A stretch of 64,000 bases of DNA from Clostridium ragsdalei P11 (GTDB lineage: Bacteria; Bacillota; Clostridia; Clostridiales; Clostridiaceae): positions 1 through 64,000 of the forward strand of contig NZ_LROS01000079.1 of the NCBI RefSeq assembly GCF_001675165.1, read 5' to 3'. Every line of letters begins with the position of its first letter. Within the stretch, counting starts at the first letter, position 1. The notes under the pieces were generated by a model. The model was not told where the DNA came from. It saw only the letters and a program-made list of their open reading frames with translations, and did no database searches. The position numbers and the translations under genes are program-made. Shown one piece after another: positions 16,218 to 25,256 of this stretch.

Positions 16218-18113
16218 TTATTCTTTTTTACAAACAATATTTGTATAGGAATTTACAGTTACTATATAATATAGAAAATACATAAGTATATATCCTAGCA
16301 TTATTATTACACAGTAGTTCATTATTCCCTCATTCATCAATCTTTGAAATACTATTAAAGCTGCTGTGCTGTGACAAATAGCAACTACTAAAGGCATTCC
16401 AAATGTTACTGATAATTGTTTCGCTATGGACTTCTTTATTTCCTGCCTGTTCATGCCTATTTTTCTTAAAGTTGAATACCTTCTTTCATCATCAGATGCC
16501 TCCATCAATTGTTTAAAAGATATTATACTACCTGTTGCTAAGAAGAATAATATTCCTAAGAACATTCCAATAAAAATTAAAACAGCTCCACCTTTATAAA
16601 ATCCCTGATAAGAGTCATAATAAGAATCTACATATATGTCTTTAGATACTTCTTCATTCAACTTTTTTGTAAGTTCCTTTGATTTTTCTGGATTTTGTAC
16701 TATATATCCATTCATATTAGTAATTTTATTTTGAGAACTTATACCTTTAAAGGCTTTGTCTGAAACAACAATTGTGCTTGCTGCTACAGCAGGACTTACT
16801 ACTTGTACATCTGTAGATTTTATAATTGTAAAATTCATTATTGAATTTTCTAGCTTAACTAAAACCGGATTACGTAAATAGGTATACTTTTTACTGCTTC
16901 CCTTACTTGTTTGAATAAATAAGCATTCATTGCCTTTTAAGTTCACCTTGTTTCCCCTATTTTTTATTGTAATCACACTGTTATAATCACTTTGTGATAT
17001 TATTTTTCCCTCAAAATCATCTTTATTCAAAATAGGTAGATTTACTTTTGCACTTATGAGTTTTAAATTATTTCGTGAGATCAGTTTATTATCATATTTA
17101 TTTATCGTATCTTCAATTTTTTTATTTAAAGAGCTATCTGCATTAACAAATTCATAAGAAAAGACCATATCCTTTCCCATATCTTTTTCTGTAGTTTTAT
17201 AAAATGAATACGATGCTGCAACAGAAGTTAAGGTTACTGCACTTAAGAGTGCAATAACAGAAAGAGTTTTTGCATTACTTTTTATCCTATAGAGTATTTG
17301 TGATACAGATATCATATTTTCTCCCCTATAGTAAACACTTCTATTTCTCTTAATAGTTCTTATAAAGATTATAATGAAGCTGCTAAAAAGAAAATAAGTT
17401 CCTATAGACACTAAAATAACTATTGGTATTCCAATCTTCACTAACTGCATTGTAGTTTTATCATATGTCATAATATATCCTGCTGCAATAAATACCAAAG
17501 ATAATATTGATGTAATTAATGAAGTATTAGGCTGCTTTTCTCCTTCTTTTTGTGCTGACAAAAGTTCTATTAGCTTGTATCTATATATTATGCTGTAACT
17601 ATGAAAGGAATTTAATAGGAAAAGTATGCAAAATACTACAATAGTTATTTCAAAAGCTTTAAGTGAAATGATAAATTTTATATTCAAGGTTTCCTTCATA
17701 AGATAAATTAGCATAAGTGAGAAGTATTTAGAAAACATTGTGCCTAGTACTATTCCACATAGTATCGCTAGAACTCCTATAATTAAGTTTTCATAAAATA
17801 ACATTTTTGCAATCTGCTTTTTCTCCATACCAACCATAGAATAAATTGCTATTTCCTTTTTTCTTGTTTTCAAGAAAAAACTATTTGAATACCATATAAA
17901 TACAAAAGAAAATAATGCAACTATACCCGCTGAAGCTTTGAATATAGCTTTAACTATAGGCTTATTATCTGCTAGTTTCATAATCACCTCATTAAAGGCT
18001 ATAGAAGAAAATATATAAAATATCATAACAGAAAACACAGCACTTATTAAATACATAACATAATTATTAAAGTTTTTCTTAACATTATTTACAGCTAGAC
18101 TAATGAAGGTCAT
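16218..18113 (-). CDS. BceB-like ABC transporter permease
   Basis: A 631-residue permease close to the 640-650 residues normal for BceB. It has the FtsX-type arrangement of ten helices, with a large outer domain between the helices at about 285-305 and 520-545 that binds the peptide-lipid II complex in known members. Diagnostic stretches are SNSFFLKTRKKEIAIYSMVG (about 77-96) and RRYSTLRKIGMNRQEIKKSI near residues 543-562. Its ATG overlaps the end of the ATPase gene by 14 bases and has a GGAGGTGGAG site there. It moves or frees undecaprenyl-linked targets from bacitracin-like peptides and is also the sensor for the kinase. Confidence 0.9.
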   Translation of the reverse strand: MTFISLAVNNVKKNFNNYVMYLISAVFSVMIFYIFSSIAFNEVIMKLADNKPIVKAIFKASAGIVALFSFVFIWYSNSFFLKTRKKEIAIYSMVGMEKKQIAKMLFYENLIIGVLAILCGIVLGTMFSKYFSLMLIYLMKETLNIKFIISLKAFEITIVVFCILFLLNSFHSYSIIYRYKLIELLSAQKEGEKQPNTSLITSILSLVFIAAGYIMTYDKTTMQLVKIGIPIVILVSIGTYFLFSSFIIIFIRTIKRNRSVYYRGENMISVSQILYRIKSNAKTLSVIALLSAVTLTSVAASYSFYKTTEKDMGKDMVFSYEFVNADSSLNKKIEDTINKYDNKLISRNNLKLISAKVNLPILNKDDFEGKIISQSDYNSVITIKNRGNKVNLKGNECLFIQTSKGSSKKYTYLRNPVLVKLENSIMNFTIIKSTDVQVVSPAVAASTIVVSDKAFKGISSQNKITNMNGYIVQNPEKSKELTKKLNEEVSKDIYVDSYYDSYQGFYKGGAVLIFIGMFLGILFFLATGSIISFKQLMEASDDERRYSTLRKIGMNRQEIKKSIAKQLSVTFGMPLVVAICHSTAALIVFQRLMNEGIMNYCVIIMLGYILMYFLYYIVTVNSYTNIVCKKE

Positions 18114-18867
18114 TTACTCCACCTCCAAGTACTGCTAAAACTTTTAAAATTCTGTCAAAGAATTCCTTTCTATCTCCACTACTTCTTATTTCAGTAAACA
18201 ATTCTCCATCTTTTATAAATATAATTCTTCTGCAGAAACTGGCTGCAAAAGCATCATGAGTTACCATCAAAATTGTAGCACTTTGCTCCTTATTTAATTC
18301 ACTCATACATCCAAGTAGCTCCCTTGATGACTTAGAATCAAGAGCACCCGTTGGTTCATCTGCCAGTATGAGCTCTGGATTGGTTATTATAGCTCTAGCT
18401 GCAGCAGTTCTCTGTCTTTGTCCCCCTGACACTTCATATGGATATTTATTAAGTATCTTACTTATACCTAAGGTAGAAGCTATTCTTTCTGCCCTTTCAT
18501 CTATTTCATTAACCTTTACTTTAGAAAGTGCTAAAGGCAATATTACATTTTCCTTCAAAGTTAAAGTATCAAGTAAATTATAATCTTGAAAAATAAATCC
18601 CAATTTTTTTCTTCTAAATCTTGAAAGTTTAGGTTCTTTTAAATTAACTATATCCTGGTTACCTATTTTTATGCTTCCTGAAGTCGGTGTGTCTATAGTT
18701 GCTATAACATTTAGTAATGTGGATTTTCCTGCTCCTGAAGGTCCCATAATGCCGACAAACTCTCCTTTTTCCACATCAAAACTAACTCCATTTAATGCAC
18801 TTGAAACATTTCCTCCATGTCTTTCTCCATATACTTTTTTTATATTTTCAACTGTCAATACTTTCAT
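18100..18867 (-). CDS. BceA-like ABC transporter ATP-binding protein
   Basis: The protein has 255 residues from the ATG at 18867, chosen because GGGAGGA lies six bases upstream. A GTG at 18888 would leave no ribosome site. Walker A is GPSGAGKST, the Q-loop FQDYNLLD, signature VSGGQRQR and Walker B LILADEPTGALD, followed by the H-loop TH. The insertion YGERHGGNVSSALNGVSF near the N-terminus is usual for the MacB/BceA group. It powers the BceB-like permease encoded 14 bases inside its end. Confidence 0.92.
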   Translation of the reverse strand: MKVLTVENIKKVYGERHGGNVSSALNGVSFDVEKGEFVGIMGPSGAGKSTLLNVIATIDTPTSGSIKIGNQDIVNLKEPKLSRFRRKKLGFIFQDYNLLDTLTLKENVILPLALSKVKVNEIDERAERIASTLGISKILNKYPYEVSGGQRQRTAAARAIITNPELILADEPTGALDSKSSRELLGCMSELNKEQSATILMVTHDAFAASFCRRIIFIKDGELFTEIRSSGDRKEFFDRILKVLAVLGGGVNDLH

Positions 18868-18897
18868 CATAATCCTCCCGGTTTGCACTTATATTTT

Positions 18898-20877
18898 CTA
18901 ATATTTAAATCCTAAAAAGTTCCAATAATTCAAAAACCATATATACAACATTCCTGTAAAAACTAAAACCAAGTAATATATCCTATAACATAATTTACTG
19001 TTTTTCTTCATCCGATCAATTGCTGCATAAACTAAAAACAATAAATTTAAAATTAAACTCAATATTGGTACACATAACAACAACTTAGCTTCTATGCTTA
19101 TGCCATACCTAGTTGGTTCTCCCAGCACAAATAACGCTGCTATAAAGAAAAACACATTTAAAAAACTAACTAGAAACGACATACCAAAAAGAGATTTCCC
19201 TAGCTTGTTTAATTTATTACCTTTTCTTTTTATCACAATATAAGCTGCTCTTACAATAGAAAATATAATTGATGCTAAAAATACTATTGAGCAAAATACA
19301 AATATAGAAATTTGGACAATTGAAAACTCATACCATTTGAGTTTTTCATAAGTCCCGTGCCAGCTGTCCTGCTGCTGTGCTAGGTAATAAATTTGTCCAT
19401 TCCTATTTTTCTTAAATACTACATACTCTCCTGTATCAGCTCTTTTAAATACCAATGGTTCTATTTCTTCCAGAGTTGTGCTATATTTATTTCCAACGAA
19501 AACATCTTTACCTGTTAATGTTAAGGCTTTTCCATCTTTTAAGCTTACAGTGACATCCTCTCCTTCTGGAAAAGCATCTGCTTTATGAAAGGTACTTTTT
19601 GGATTTTCACTAAATCTATAAGTTCCTACAAAATCCTTTAGATTGCTTTTTGATGTATAATAAGGCTTTTTATTCTTTGCTTCTTCTTTCTTTGGGAAAT
19701 ATTTTGCAACCATTTCTGACACAATTTCATCTGGTAGATTATTCATTCCTTGATTTATAGATATAAAAACTCCTAAATTTTCATCTGGAAATAAAGTCAT
19801 ATCACTGTATATATTATCTGGTGAATATCCTGGATGCTCAATTGCCCTATACCCTTTTATATATTTTTCATTAAACCCATAAGCCATTCCAGGCAATCTC
19901 TTATCAAAAGTTGCATGCTGACTGTGTATATCAATAGCTGTGCTTTCTTGTAAAATTCTTTTATCCCTATATGCTCCATTATTAAGCTGAGCTATCATAA
20001 ATTTAGCCATATCTTCAGAAGTTGATATTATACCACCAACAGCATAATTATTAAAATATCCTTTCAATAGTTCAGCTTTAACTATCTTGTCATTCTCATA
20101 ATTGTAACCACATTCCAAGCCTTTTGGATTCATATCTCTATTTAATGTTGAATTGCTCATTTTAAGTGGTTTAAATATATTATCTTCAATAAAATTATTA
20201 AGGGGTTTTCCAGAAACTTGCTCAACAATCCCACCCGCTAACGCTGCATCATAGCTGCTGTAATTAATGACAGTTCCAGGCTCTCTTACTACTTTAGGTA
20301 GATGTTTTTTTAAAAAATCATTCATAGGAAGTAAATCTCTTTTATCTTTTGACAAATCTGCTATTCTATTATCATCTATACCAGATGTATGTGTAAGAAG
20401 TTCTTCCACTGTTACTGGATTTGAATATTTATTTTTTAAGGTATGTCCTTTTAAATATTTATTTACATCAGCCTTCAAATCTACCTTACCTTGTTCAGAA
20501 AGCTGCATCATTGCCGTATAAGTAAAAAGCTTTGATACCGATGCTATTCTTACTAAAGTTTTATCAGGTGTCATAGGTACTTTATTTTCTAAATCAGCAT
20601 ATCCGTATCCTTTGCTAAAAATAACTTTTCCATCCTTAACCACAGTAATAACTGCTCCTGGAACATGTTCTTCCTTCATCTTTTTCTGAAAAGTATTATC
20701 CATAAATACTTTCAAATCATCTTTATTACTTAACAAGTTATCACTTGAATTAGATTTTGCAAAAACTGTAACGTTGCTTCCAAAACATATTATAAACATT
20801 GATATAATTGCAAACATCCGTTTTATTAACTTATTTTTCAAGAAATTTATATTTTTTTTAAATCTTTCATAACACAT
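18898..20877 (-). CDS. Membrane-anchored serine beta-lactamase-fold hydrolase
   Basis: The protein has 659 residues from the ATG at 20877, with GGAGG nine bases before it. A hydrophobic signal segment (KRMFAIISMFIICFGSNVTVFA) starts near residue 20 and positions the enzyme outside. The class C beta-lactamase/DD-peptidase fold spans about residues 45-390, with nucleophile motif ASVSK (SxxK), YSSYDAALAG (YxS) and EHPGYSPDN (HxG replacing KTG). Residues about 515-655 form four membrane helices. Such enzymes act on cell-wall or D-amino-acid peptides. It is the first gene of the Bce-type operon, 30 bases ahead of the ATPase gene. Real substrate unknown. Confidence 0.82.
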   Translation of the reverse strand: MCYERFKKNINFLKNKLIKRMFAIISMFIICFGSNVTVFAKSNSSDNLLSNKDDLKVFMDNTFQKKMKEEHVPGAVITVVKDGKVIFSKGYGYADLENKVPMTPDKTLVRIASVSKLFTYTAMMQLSEQGKVDLKADVNKYLKGHTLKNKYSNPVTVEELLTHTSGIDDNRIADLSKDKRDLLPMNDFLKKHLPKVVREPGTVINYSSYDAALAGGIVEQVSGKPLNNFIEDNIFKPLKMSNSTLNRDMNPKGLECGYNYENDKIVKAELLKGYFNNYAVGGIISTSEDMAKFMIAQLNNGAYRDKRILQESTAIDIHSQHATFDKRLPGMAYGFNEKYIKGYRAIEHPGYSPDNIYSDMTLFPDENLGVFISINQGMNNLPDEIVSEMVAKYFPKKEEAKNKKPYYTSKSNLKDFVGTYRFSENPKSTFHKADAFPEGEDVTVSLKDGKALTLTGKDVFVGNKYSTTLEEIEPLVFKRADTGEYVVFKKNRNGQIYYLAQQQDSWHGTYEKLKWYEFSIVQISIFVFCSIVFLASIIFSIVRAAYIVIKRKGNKLNKLGKSLFGMSFLVSFLNVFFFIAALFVLGEPTRYGISIEAKLLLCVPILSLILNLLFLVYAAIDRMKKNSKLCYRIYYLVLVFTGMLYIWFLNYWNFLGFKY

Positions 20878-21033
20878 GCTCATGTTCCTCCATAGCTTTA
20901 ACATATTAAGAAATTAACTAGTATTTTTCTTAATATTACTTATTTAAAGTTTCAAGTTTAGAACTGTACATATTCTTTAACTTCAACCTTTAAATAAATT
21001 ATAAAAAACATCTATAATACCAGCCATTCATTT

Positions 21034-21075
21034 ACCTTACAATATTTATTAAGCATCATTACATTATTGTAAGGT
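21034..21075. promoter_or_regulatory. 11-bp inverted repeat in the divergent gap
   Basis: ACCTTACAATA (21034-21044) and TATTGTAAGGT (21065-21075) are perfect arms around a 20-base spacer. It lies in the 430-base gap between the divergent serine hydrolase and alpha/beta hydrolase genes, about 160 bases upstream of the Bce operon start, where a BceR-type regulator site is expected. A stable RNA hairpin is the alternative. The rest of the gap (20878-21307) shows no ORF. Confidence 0.45.
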
Positions 21076-21307
21076 TAGGAAGATAATTAAAAAAAGCCAT
21101 CCAATCAAAGCTCACATTTTATAAACAGATTTCTAAGCAGTTTCCTCTGGCTTATCGCACTGTGGAACAACTTTTCATCAACACCTTGTTTAATAATAGT
21201 CGAAAAGATGATAACATAAATATATAAATTCGACCATTAGTCAAATCTATTATTAAGAAAATTTATTATGTAATTAGTTTAATTCATATTTTTGAGGAGT
21301 AACTTTT

Positions 21308-22501
21308 ATGATACAGATAATTATTTTTTCAATACTTCTTATTTCAATTATGGGAACCTTTATAACAGAGCTTATTATTGGGATGTTGTGGATACTAAAG
21401 ATAAGAAAAAAAGCTCCCTTGAATAACATAATCTTAAAATTAAAAAGAAATACCATAATTTTAGGAAGTTTATTTATATTGATACTTATATTAATAATAT
21501 TTAGTTATTTTTCAGCTAACACTCCCAGAATTGTGGATAAGAACGGAAATCCCCTGCCAAAAAGCATTGCTGAATTAAGAAAAGTACAATTAAATGGTAG
21601 ACAAGAGTGGATTATCATAAGGGGAGAAAACAAAAATAATCCAGTACTATTATTTTTAGCAGGAGGCCCTGGTGGGACTCAAATGGCTACGGTACGCTAT
21701 AATCTTCAAAAACTTGAGAAGAATTTTGTTGTTGTGAATTGGGACCAGCCTGGTTCTGGCAAATCCTATTATGCTGCAAATGTCAAAAATTTAAATGTAA
21801 ATACCTATGTTCAAGATGGATATGCATTAACTAAATATCTATGTAAAACATTTAAAAAGGATAAAATCTATTTAGTTGGCGAGTCATGTGGAAGTGCCCT
21901 TGGTATCTTTTTATCTGAAAAATACCCAGAAAAGTATTACAGTTTTGTTGGGACAGGACAAATGGTTGATTTCTCTAAAACAGAAGAATTAGATTACGAG
22001 AACGCCATTAAAATAGCTCATATTAAAAATAATACTAATAAGATTGCAAAACTAAGATCAAATGGTCATCCACCATATTATGGAACTGACGTTACCTGGA
22101 AAAGTGCAGAGTATTTAAATTACTTAAGCTCTTATATGCAAAAAGACCCGGGAATATATAATTCTCATTTTAATACATGGAGAGATATTTCTTCATCGGA
22201 ATATAGCCTTATAGATAAGATCAACTTTTTGTGGGGTCTTACTAATACCTTTAATCATGTTTACCCTCAGCTTTATAGTATCGATTTAAGAAAAGATTAT
22301 GCCAAAGTAAAAATACCAATCTATTTTTTTGTAGGAAGGCGCGACATTAATGCTCCAATTTCATTAGTTGAAGACTATTATAACGTTTTACGTGCACCCC
22401 ATAAGGAAATTATTTGGTTTGAACACTCTGGTCATAGTCCTTGGATTAATGAAAGTGATAAATTTGTCAATCAACTGAATAAAATTTTAATTGACAAATA
22501 A
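21308..22501 (+). CDS. Alpha/beta hydrolase, membrane-anchored (proline-iminopeptidase-like)
   Basis: The protein has 397 residues. Two N-terminal hydrophobic helices (residues about 3-28 and 45-68) anchor it. The hydrolase fold follows with the oxyanion segment FLAGGPGGTQMA (about 112-123), the nucleophile elbow VGESCGSALG (G-x-S-x-G with Ser near 194), an aspartate in VGRRDINAP, and the histidine in EHSGHSPW. This fits the S33 proline iminopeptidase-related family, although peptide specificity cannot be read. The ATG follows GAGGAGTAACTTTT. It is transcribed divergently from the Bce-like operon and ends at a strong terminator. Confidence 0.82.
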   Translation: MIQIIIFSILLISIMGTFITELIIGMLWILKIRKKAPLNNIILKLKRNTIILGSLFILILILIIFSYFSANTPRIVDKNGNPLPKSIAELRKVQLNGRQEWIIIRGENKNNPVLLFLAGGPGGTQMATVRYNLQKLEKNFVVVNWDQPGSGKSYYAANVKNLNVNTYVQDGYALTKYLCKTFKKDKIYLVGESCGSALGIFLSEKYPEKYYSFVGTGQMVDFSKTEELDYENAIKIAHIKNNTNKIAKLRSNGHPPYYGTDVTWKSAEYLNYLSSYMQKDPGIYNSHFNTWRDISSSEYSLIDKINFLWGLTNTFNHVYPQLYSIDLRKDYAKVKIPIYFFVGRRDINAPISLVEDYYNVLRAPHKEIIWFEHSGHSPWINESDKFVNQLNKILIDK

Positions 22502-22524
22502 CCAATGTGAAGATTATATAAAAA

Positions 22525-22581
22525 TTAACTTATGCTTTTCAAAGTGTCTTAATAAAAGACTTTGAAATAGGCATAAGTTAA
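22525..22581. terminator. Bidirectional terminator
   Basis: TTAACTTATGC (22525-22535) pairs with GCATAAGTTAA (22571-22581), with an inner stem TTTCAAAGT against ACTTTGAAA. It lies between the convergent alpha/beta hydrolase and TPM genes. Confidence 0.7.
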
Positions 22582-22604
22582 TAATCTAATTTTCATTTAC
22601 AATT

Positions 22605-23399
22605 TTACCAACCTCCTGAAGAACCACCTCCACTAGAGCTGCCTCCTCCAAATCCGCCCTGGTTACTTCCACCAAGACCTCCATCGCCTCCTCTTGGGCC
22701 TCCCCAAAAAGAATTCCAAAACAGCAAATAGAATAAAAACTTAGTTATCCTTGCTTTATTAAGTAAAATATCCAATAGGAAAGCACCCAGAATATAATAT
22801 ATTATTACAGGATTTATAGAAACTGATTTTTGCTTCTGTGCAGTTTTCTTACTTTCTTGCAAACTAACATTATATTCTTTCGCTATATCTCTTGCAAAAA
22901 CTGAATAAGCATTCTTTAAACCTTCACCATATCTTTTTTCTTTAAAAAGCGGAACCGCTTCACTATTCATAACTCTAGAAGAATATATATCTGTAATTAC
23001 GCCTTCCAACTCTCTTCCTACTTCCACTCTCCACTTTTTATCATTTATTGACAATAATATTAAAAGCCCATTGTCCCTACCTTTTTGTCCAATTCCCCAG
23101 CTTCTAAAAAGCTCATTGGAATAAGATTCTATATCTTTTCCTTCAAGTGAACTAATTATAACTACTGCTGCTTGTGATCCAGTTTTATTTTCTAATTCAC
23201 TTCCAAGTGATACAATATAGTTTTTAGAATCTTCATCAACAATTCCTACATAATCATTTATATACTTTAATTTAGTTGGTACAGGTATATTTGCAGCTCC
23301 TTTTACAAAATAAGGCAAAATCAAAATTGAAATTACTACAGAAAGTATTATACCTAAAGATGATAAAATCACCTTTAACTTAGTATTTATTTTATTCAT
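22605..23399 (-). CDS. TPM-domain membrane protein with Gly/Ser-rich tail
   Basis: The protein has 264 residues. An N-terminal signal or anchor helix (VILSSLGIILSVVISILILPYFV) is followed by a TPM (TLP18.3/Psb32/MOLO-1) domain, about residues 40-170, with YVGIVDEDSK, SQAAVVIISSLEG, GIGQKGRDNGLLILLS and WRVEVGRELEG. A second helix (about 203-222) follows, then a tail of glycine and serine ending in SSGGW. TPM proteins with such tails are common partners of LemA in Firmicutes; the function is unknown. LemA lies upstream, 84 bases away on the same strand. Confidence 0.85.
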   Translation of the reverse strand: MNKINTKLKVILSSLGIILSVVISILILPYFVKGAANIPVPTKLKYINDYVGIVDEDSKNYIVSLGSELENKTGSQAAVVIISSLEGKDIESYSNELFRSWGIGQKGRDNGLLILLSINDKKWRVEVGRELEGVITDIYSSRVMNSEAVPLFKEKRYGEGLKNAYSVFARDIAKEYNVSLQESKKTAQKQKSVSINPVIIYYILGAFLLDILLNKARITKFLFYLLFWNSFWGGPRGGDGGLGGSNQGGFGGGSSSGGGSSGGW

Positions 23400-23436
23400 T
23401 TAAATTTTCCATCTTAGATTATCTAAAATAGCTTTC

Positions 23437-23477
23437 TTACAACCTAATTTTATGAATATATAACTTGTAGGTTGTAA
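23437..23477 (-). other. Stem-loop between lemA and TPM genes
   Basis: TTACAACCTA (23437-23446) and TAGGTTGTAA (23468-23477) form a 10-bp stem with a 21-base loop in the operon gap. It may attenuate or stabilise transcripts between the two genes. Confidence 0.35.
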
Positions 23478-23483
23478 ACTAAA

Positions 23484-24053
23484 CTATCTTGTAAAATCCA
23501 CCTTTGGAACTTCCTGTGCTCCCTGACTAGCCTTATAATATGTTTTTTGAGAAAAACCAAATATACCTGAAATTATTGAATTTGGAAATCTTTTTATAGA
23601 TGTATTATAGTTATTCACAGCGGTATTATAATCTTGTCTTGCTATTCCTATTCTATTTTCTGTACCCTCTAAAGCAACAGATAAATCTCTAAAATTTTGA
23701 TTGGATTTTAAATCCGGATATCTTTCAACAATTACTAAAAGTCTTGAAAGTGCTGAGGAAAGTGCTGCATCTGCATTTGCTCTATCAGTAATTGTTTGAG
23801 CTCCAGCAAGCTTAGCTCTTGCATTTGCCACATCTGTAAATATTGTTTTTTCTTGAGCTGCATAACCTTTTACCGTTTGAACTAAGTTTGGTATTAAATC
23901 TGATCTTCTCTGCAGTTGAGTATCAATATTAGACTCTGATGCATTAACTTTTTGATCTAATCCTACAATAGAATTATAACTACCTATTAAAGGTAAAAAT
24001 ATAACTAATAATATTCCTATAACAATTAAAGATGTTTTTAATCCTTTACTCAT
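23484..24053 (-). CDS. lemA: LemA family protein
   Basis: The protein has 189 residues from the ATG at 24053, taken because GGTGGT lies eight bases before it. An in-frame ATG exists at 24068. One N-terminal helix (SLIVIGILLVIFLPLIGSYN) is followed by helical coiled-coil sequence with the family blocks ASESNIDTQLQRRSDLIPNL (about 38-57), YPDLKSNQNFRDLSVALEGT (about 111-130) and ENRIGIARQDYNTAVNNYN. LemA proteins are membrane-anchored with the bulk outside. It forms an operon with the downstream TPM gene. Confidence 0.92.
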   Translation of the reverse strand: MSKGLKTSLIVIGILLVIFLPLIGSYNSIVGLDQKVNASESNIDTQLQRRSDLIPNLVQTVKGYAAQEKTIFTDVANARAKLAGAQTITDRANADAALSSALSRLLVIVERYPDLKSNQNFRDLSVALEGTENRIGIARQDYNTAVNNYNTSIKRFPNSIISGIFGFSQKTYYKASQGAQEVPKVDFTR

Positions 24054-24177
24054 TCGATACACCACCATTTTTTATAATAGTATATTTATTTTAAGGAATT
24101 TTTTTAATAAATATACTAGGCATTAAATTTCTATTTTGTAATATAAATTCATATTTAACGCTAAAATTTTAAAAATT

Positions 24178-24217
24178 AAATCTCAAAAAATAATAAAGCC
24201 AAGAATTTTTGAGATTT
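24178..24217 (-). terminator. Terminator of the GntR gene
   Basis: AAATCTCAAAAA (24178-24189) pairs with TTTTTGAGATTT (24206-24217), 48 bases beyond the GntR stop codon and upstream of lemA. Confidence 0.55.
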
Positions 24218-24264
24218 TAATCATAACCTTTCAAAAATTCCTGACCTTTTATCAATGTATACTA

Positions 24265-24912
24265 TCATTTTTTATCCTTATTAGTTGGAATAGCAGCAAT
24301 GTCTGAAATCATAAGATTCTCAATATCTGCTTTTAAAATATTTACAGCCATTTCAATTTCGTTTCTTTCCAAATAATCAATTAAAACCCTATGCAAACTC
24401 GTCCTGCTATAATGTTTTCTTTGTATAAAAAAAATAGTCTGTATATTCATAGCATCTTCCAAAAGCTTATATGCATACTGATTCCCATAAATAGAGAATA
24501 GTTTAAGGTGAAACTCGCAATTATAATTCCAGCGAACCATAAAATCATTGTCAGGACAATTAGCATGACTCATACAAATGTTTTTAAGCTTCTCGATAAA
24601 AGCTTCATCTATATACATATAATAATTTTCCAAAAAAGAACTCTCTAGAATAGAACGAAATTTTACAATTTCCAATAATTGCTGTTTACTTGGCTGAATA
24701 ATTTTATATCCCTGCCTTGGAATACTTGACAGTATATGAGTTCCAATAAGCTGTGTAAGTGCTTCACGTATTGGTGCACGACTAACGCCGTATTTCTCCA
24801 TCAAAAACTTTTCAGTTAGAATGGTATCTGGAGAATATACACCATTAATAATATCAGAAAACAAAGCATTATAAATTTGATTTTTTAATGTATTATCGTT
24901 TTTTTCACCCAT
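24265..24912 (-). CDS. GntR-family regulator, FCD (FadR) type
   Basis: The protein has 215 residues. The winged helix occupies residues about 8-75 with LTEKFLMEKYGVSRAPIREA and LIGTHILSSIPRQGYKI. The remaining 140 residues form the helical FCD domain, with FRSILESSFLEN and HLKLFSIYGN giving likely metal-ligand and effector positions. It is transcribed away from the cysteine-desulfidase-like gene, with a 344-base gap that includes a large palindrome, and is probably its regulator. The ATG follows AAAGGGGTAG. Confidence 0.85.
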   Translation of the reverse strand: MGEKNDNTLKNQIYNALFSDIINGVYSPDTILTEKFLMEKYGVSRAPIREALTQLIGTHILSSIPRQGYKIIQPSKQQLLEIVKFRSILESSFLENYYMYIDEAFIEKLKNICMSHANCPDNDFMVRWNYNCEFHLKLFSIYGNQYAYKLLEDAMNIQTIFFIQRKHYSRTSLHRVLIDYLERNEIEMAVNILKADIENLMISDIAAIPTNKDKK

Positions 24913-25034
24913 AGAACTACCCCTTTTATTCCAATATTATTGTCAAATCATTATACATTCTAAAAAAAAAGAAGTCAATATAAAAGAACCTGATTTTTGA
25001 ATAACATATAGATCATCGTTTGTAATCATATCAC

Positions 25035-25057
25035 AAGATAATATATATTATTATCTT
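25035..25057. promoter_or_regulatory. Minor inverted repeat in the GntR divergent gap
   Basis: AAGATAAT (25035-25042) and ATTATCTT (25050-25057) with a 7-base spacer. It lies on the GntR side of the gap and may be part of its promoter control. The stretch is very AT-rich, so chance is possible. Confidence 0.3.
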
Positions 25058-25104
25058 TTCCATTAAATTTTAAATTTTTCATAATATATTTGATGTAATC
25101 AAAC

Positions 25105-25131
25105 ATATTATATACATATAGTATATAATAT
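25105..25131. promoter_or_regulatory. Large palindrome in front of the desulfidase-like gene
   Basis: ATATTATATAC (25105-25115), five bases, GTATATAATAT (25121-25131) form perfect 11-bp arms. Outer AATCA (25097-25101) and TGATT (25132-25136) extend the symmetry, and TTTGAT-GTA-ATCAAA (25089-25103) sits just upstream. This is the best candidate operator for the divergent GntR protein. Confidence 0.55.
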
Positions 25132-25256
25132 TGATTATTGAAGCTTACCGTGATATGATTAGTAGAAATACTAAAATATCAATGAATCTTACTTATGTTA
25201 GGAATGTATTACATATTCTTATAATCATATTAGTTAGTAACAAAGGGGGCTTTTTA

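Noticed and set aside
21119-21160. Possible degenerate copy of repeat family R (ATAAACAGATTTCTAAGCA)
   Set aside because: Shares GATTTCTAAGCA with copy 2 but lacks a stem of similar length and the rest of the tail. Too weak.
25131-25256. In-frame extension of the desulfidase-like gene
   Set aside because: No ribosome site at the upstream TTG, and it would overlap the candidate operator. AAGGGGGC places the start at 25257.
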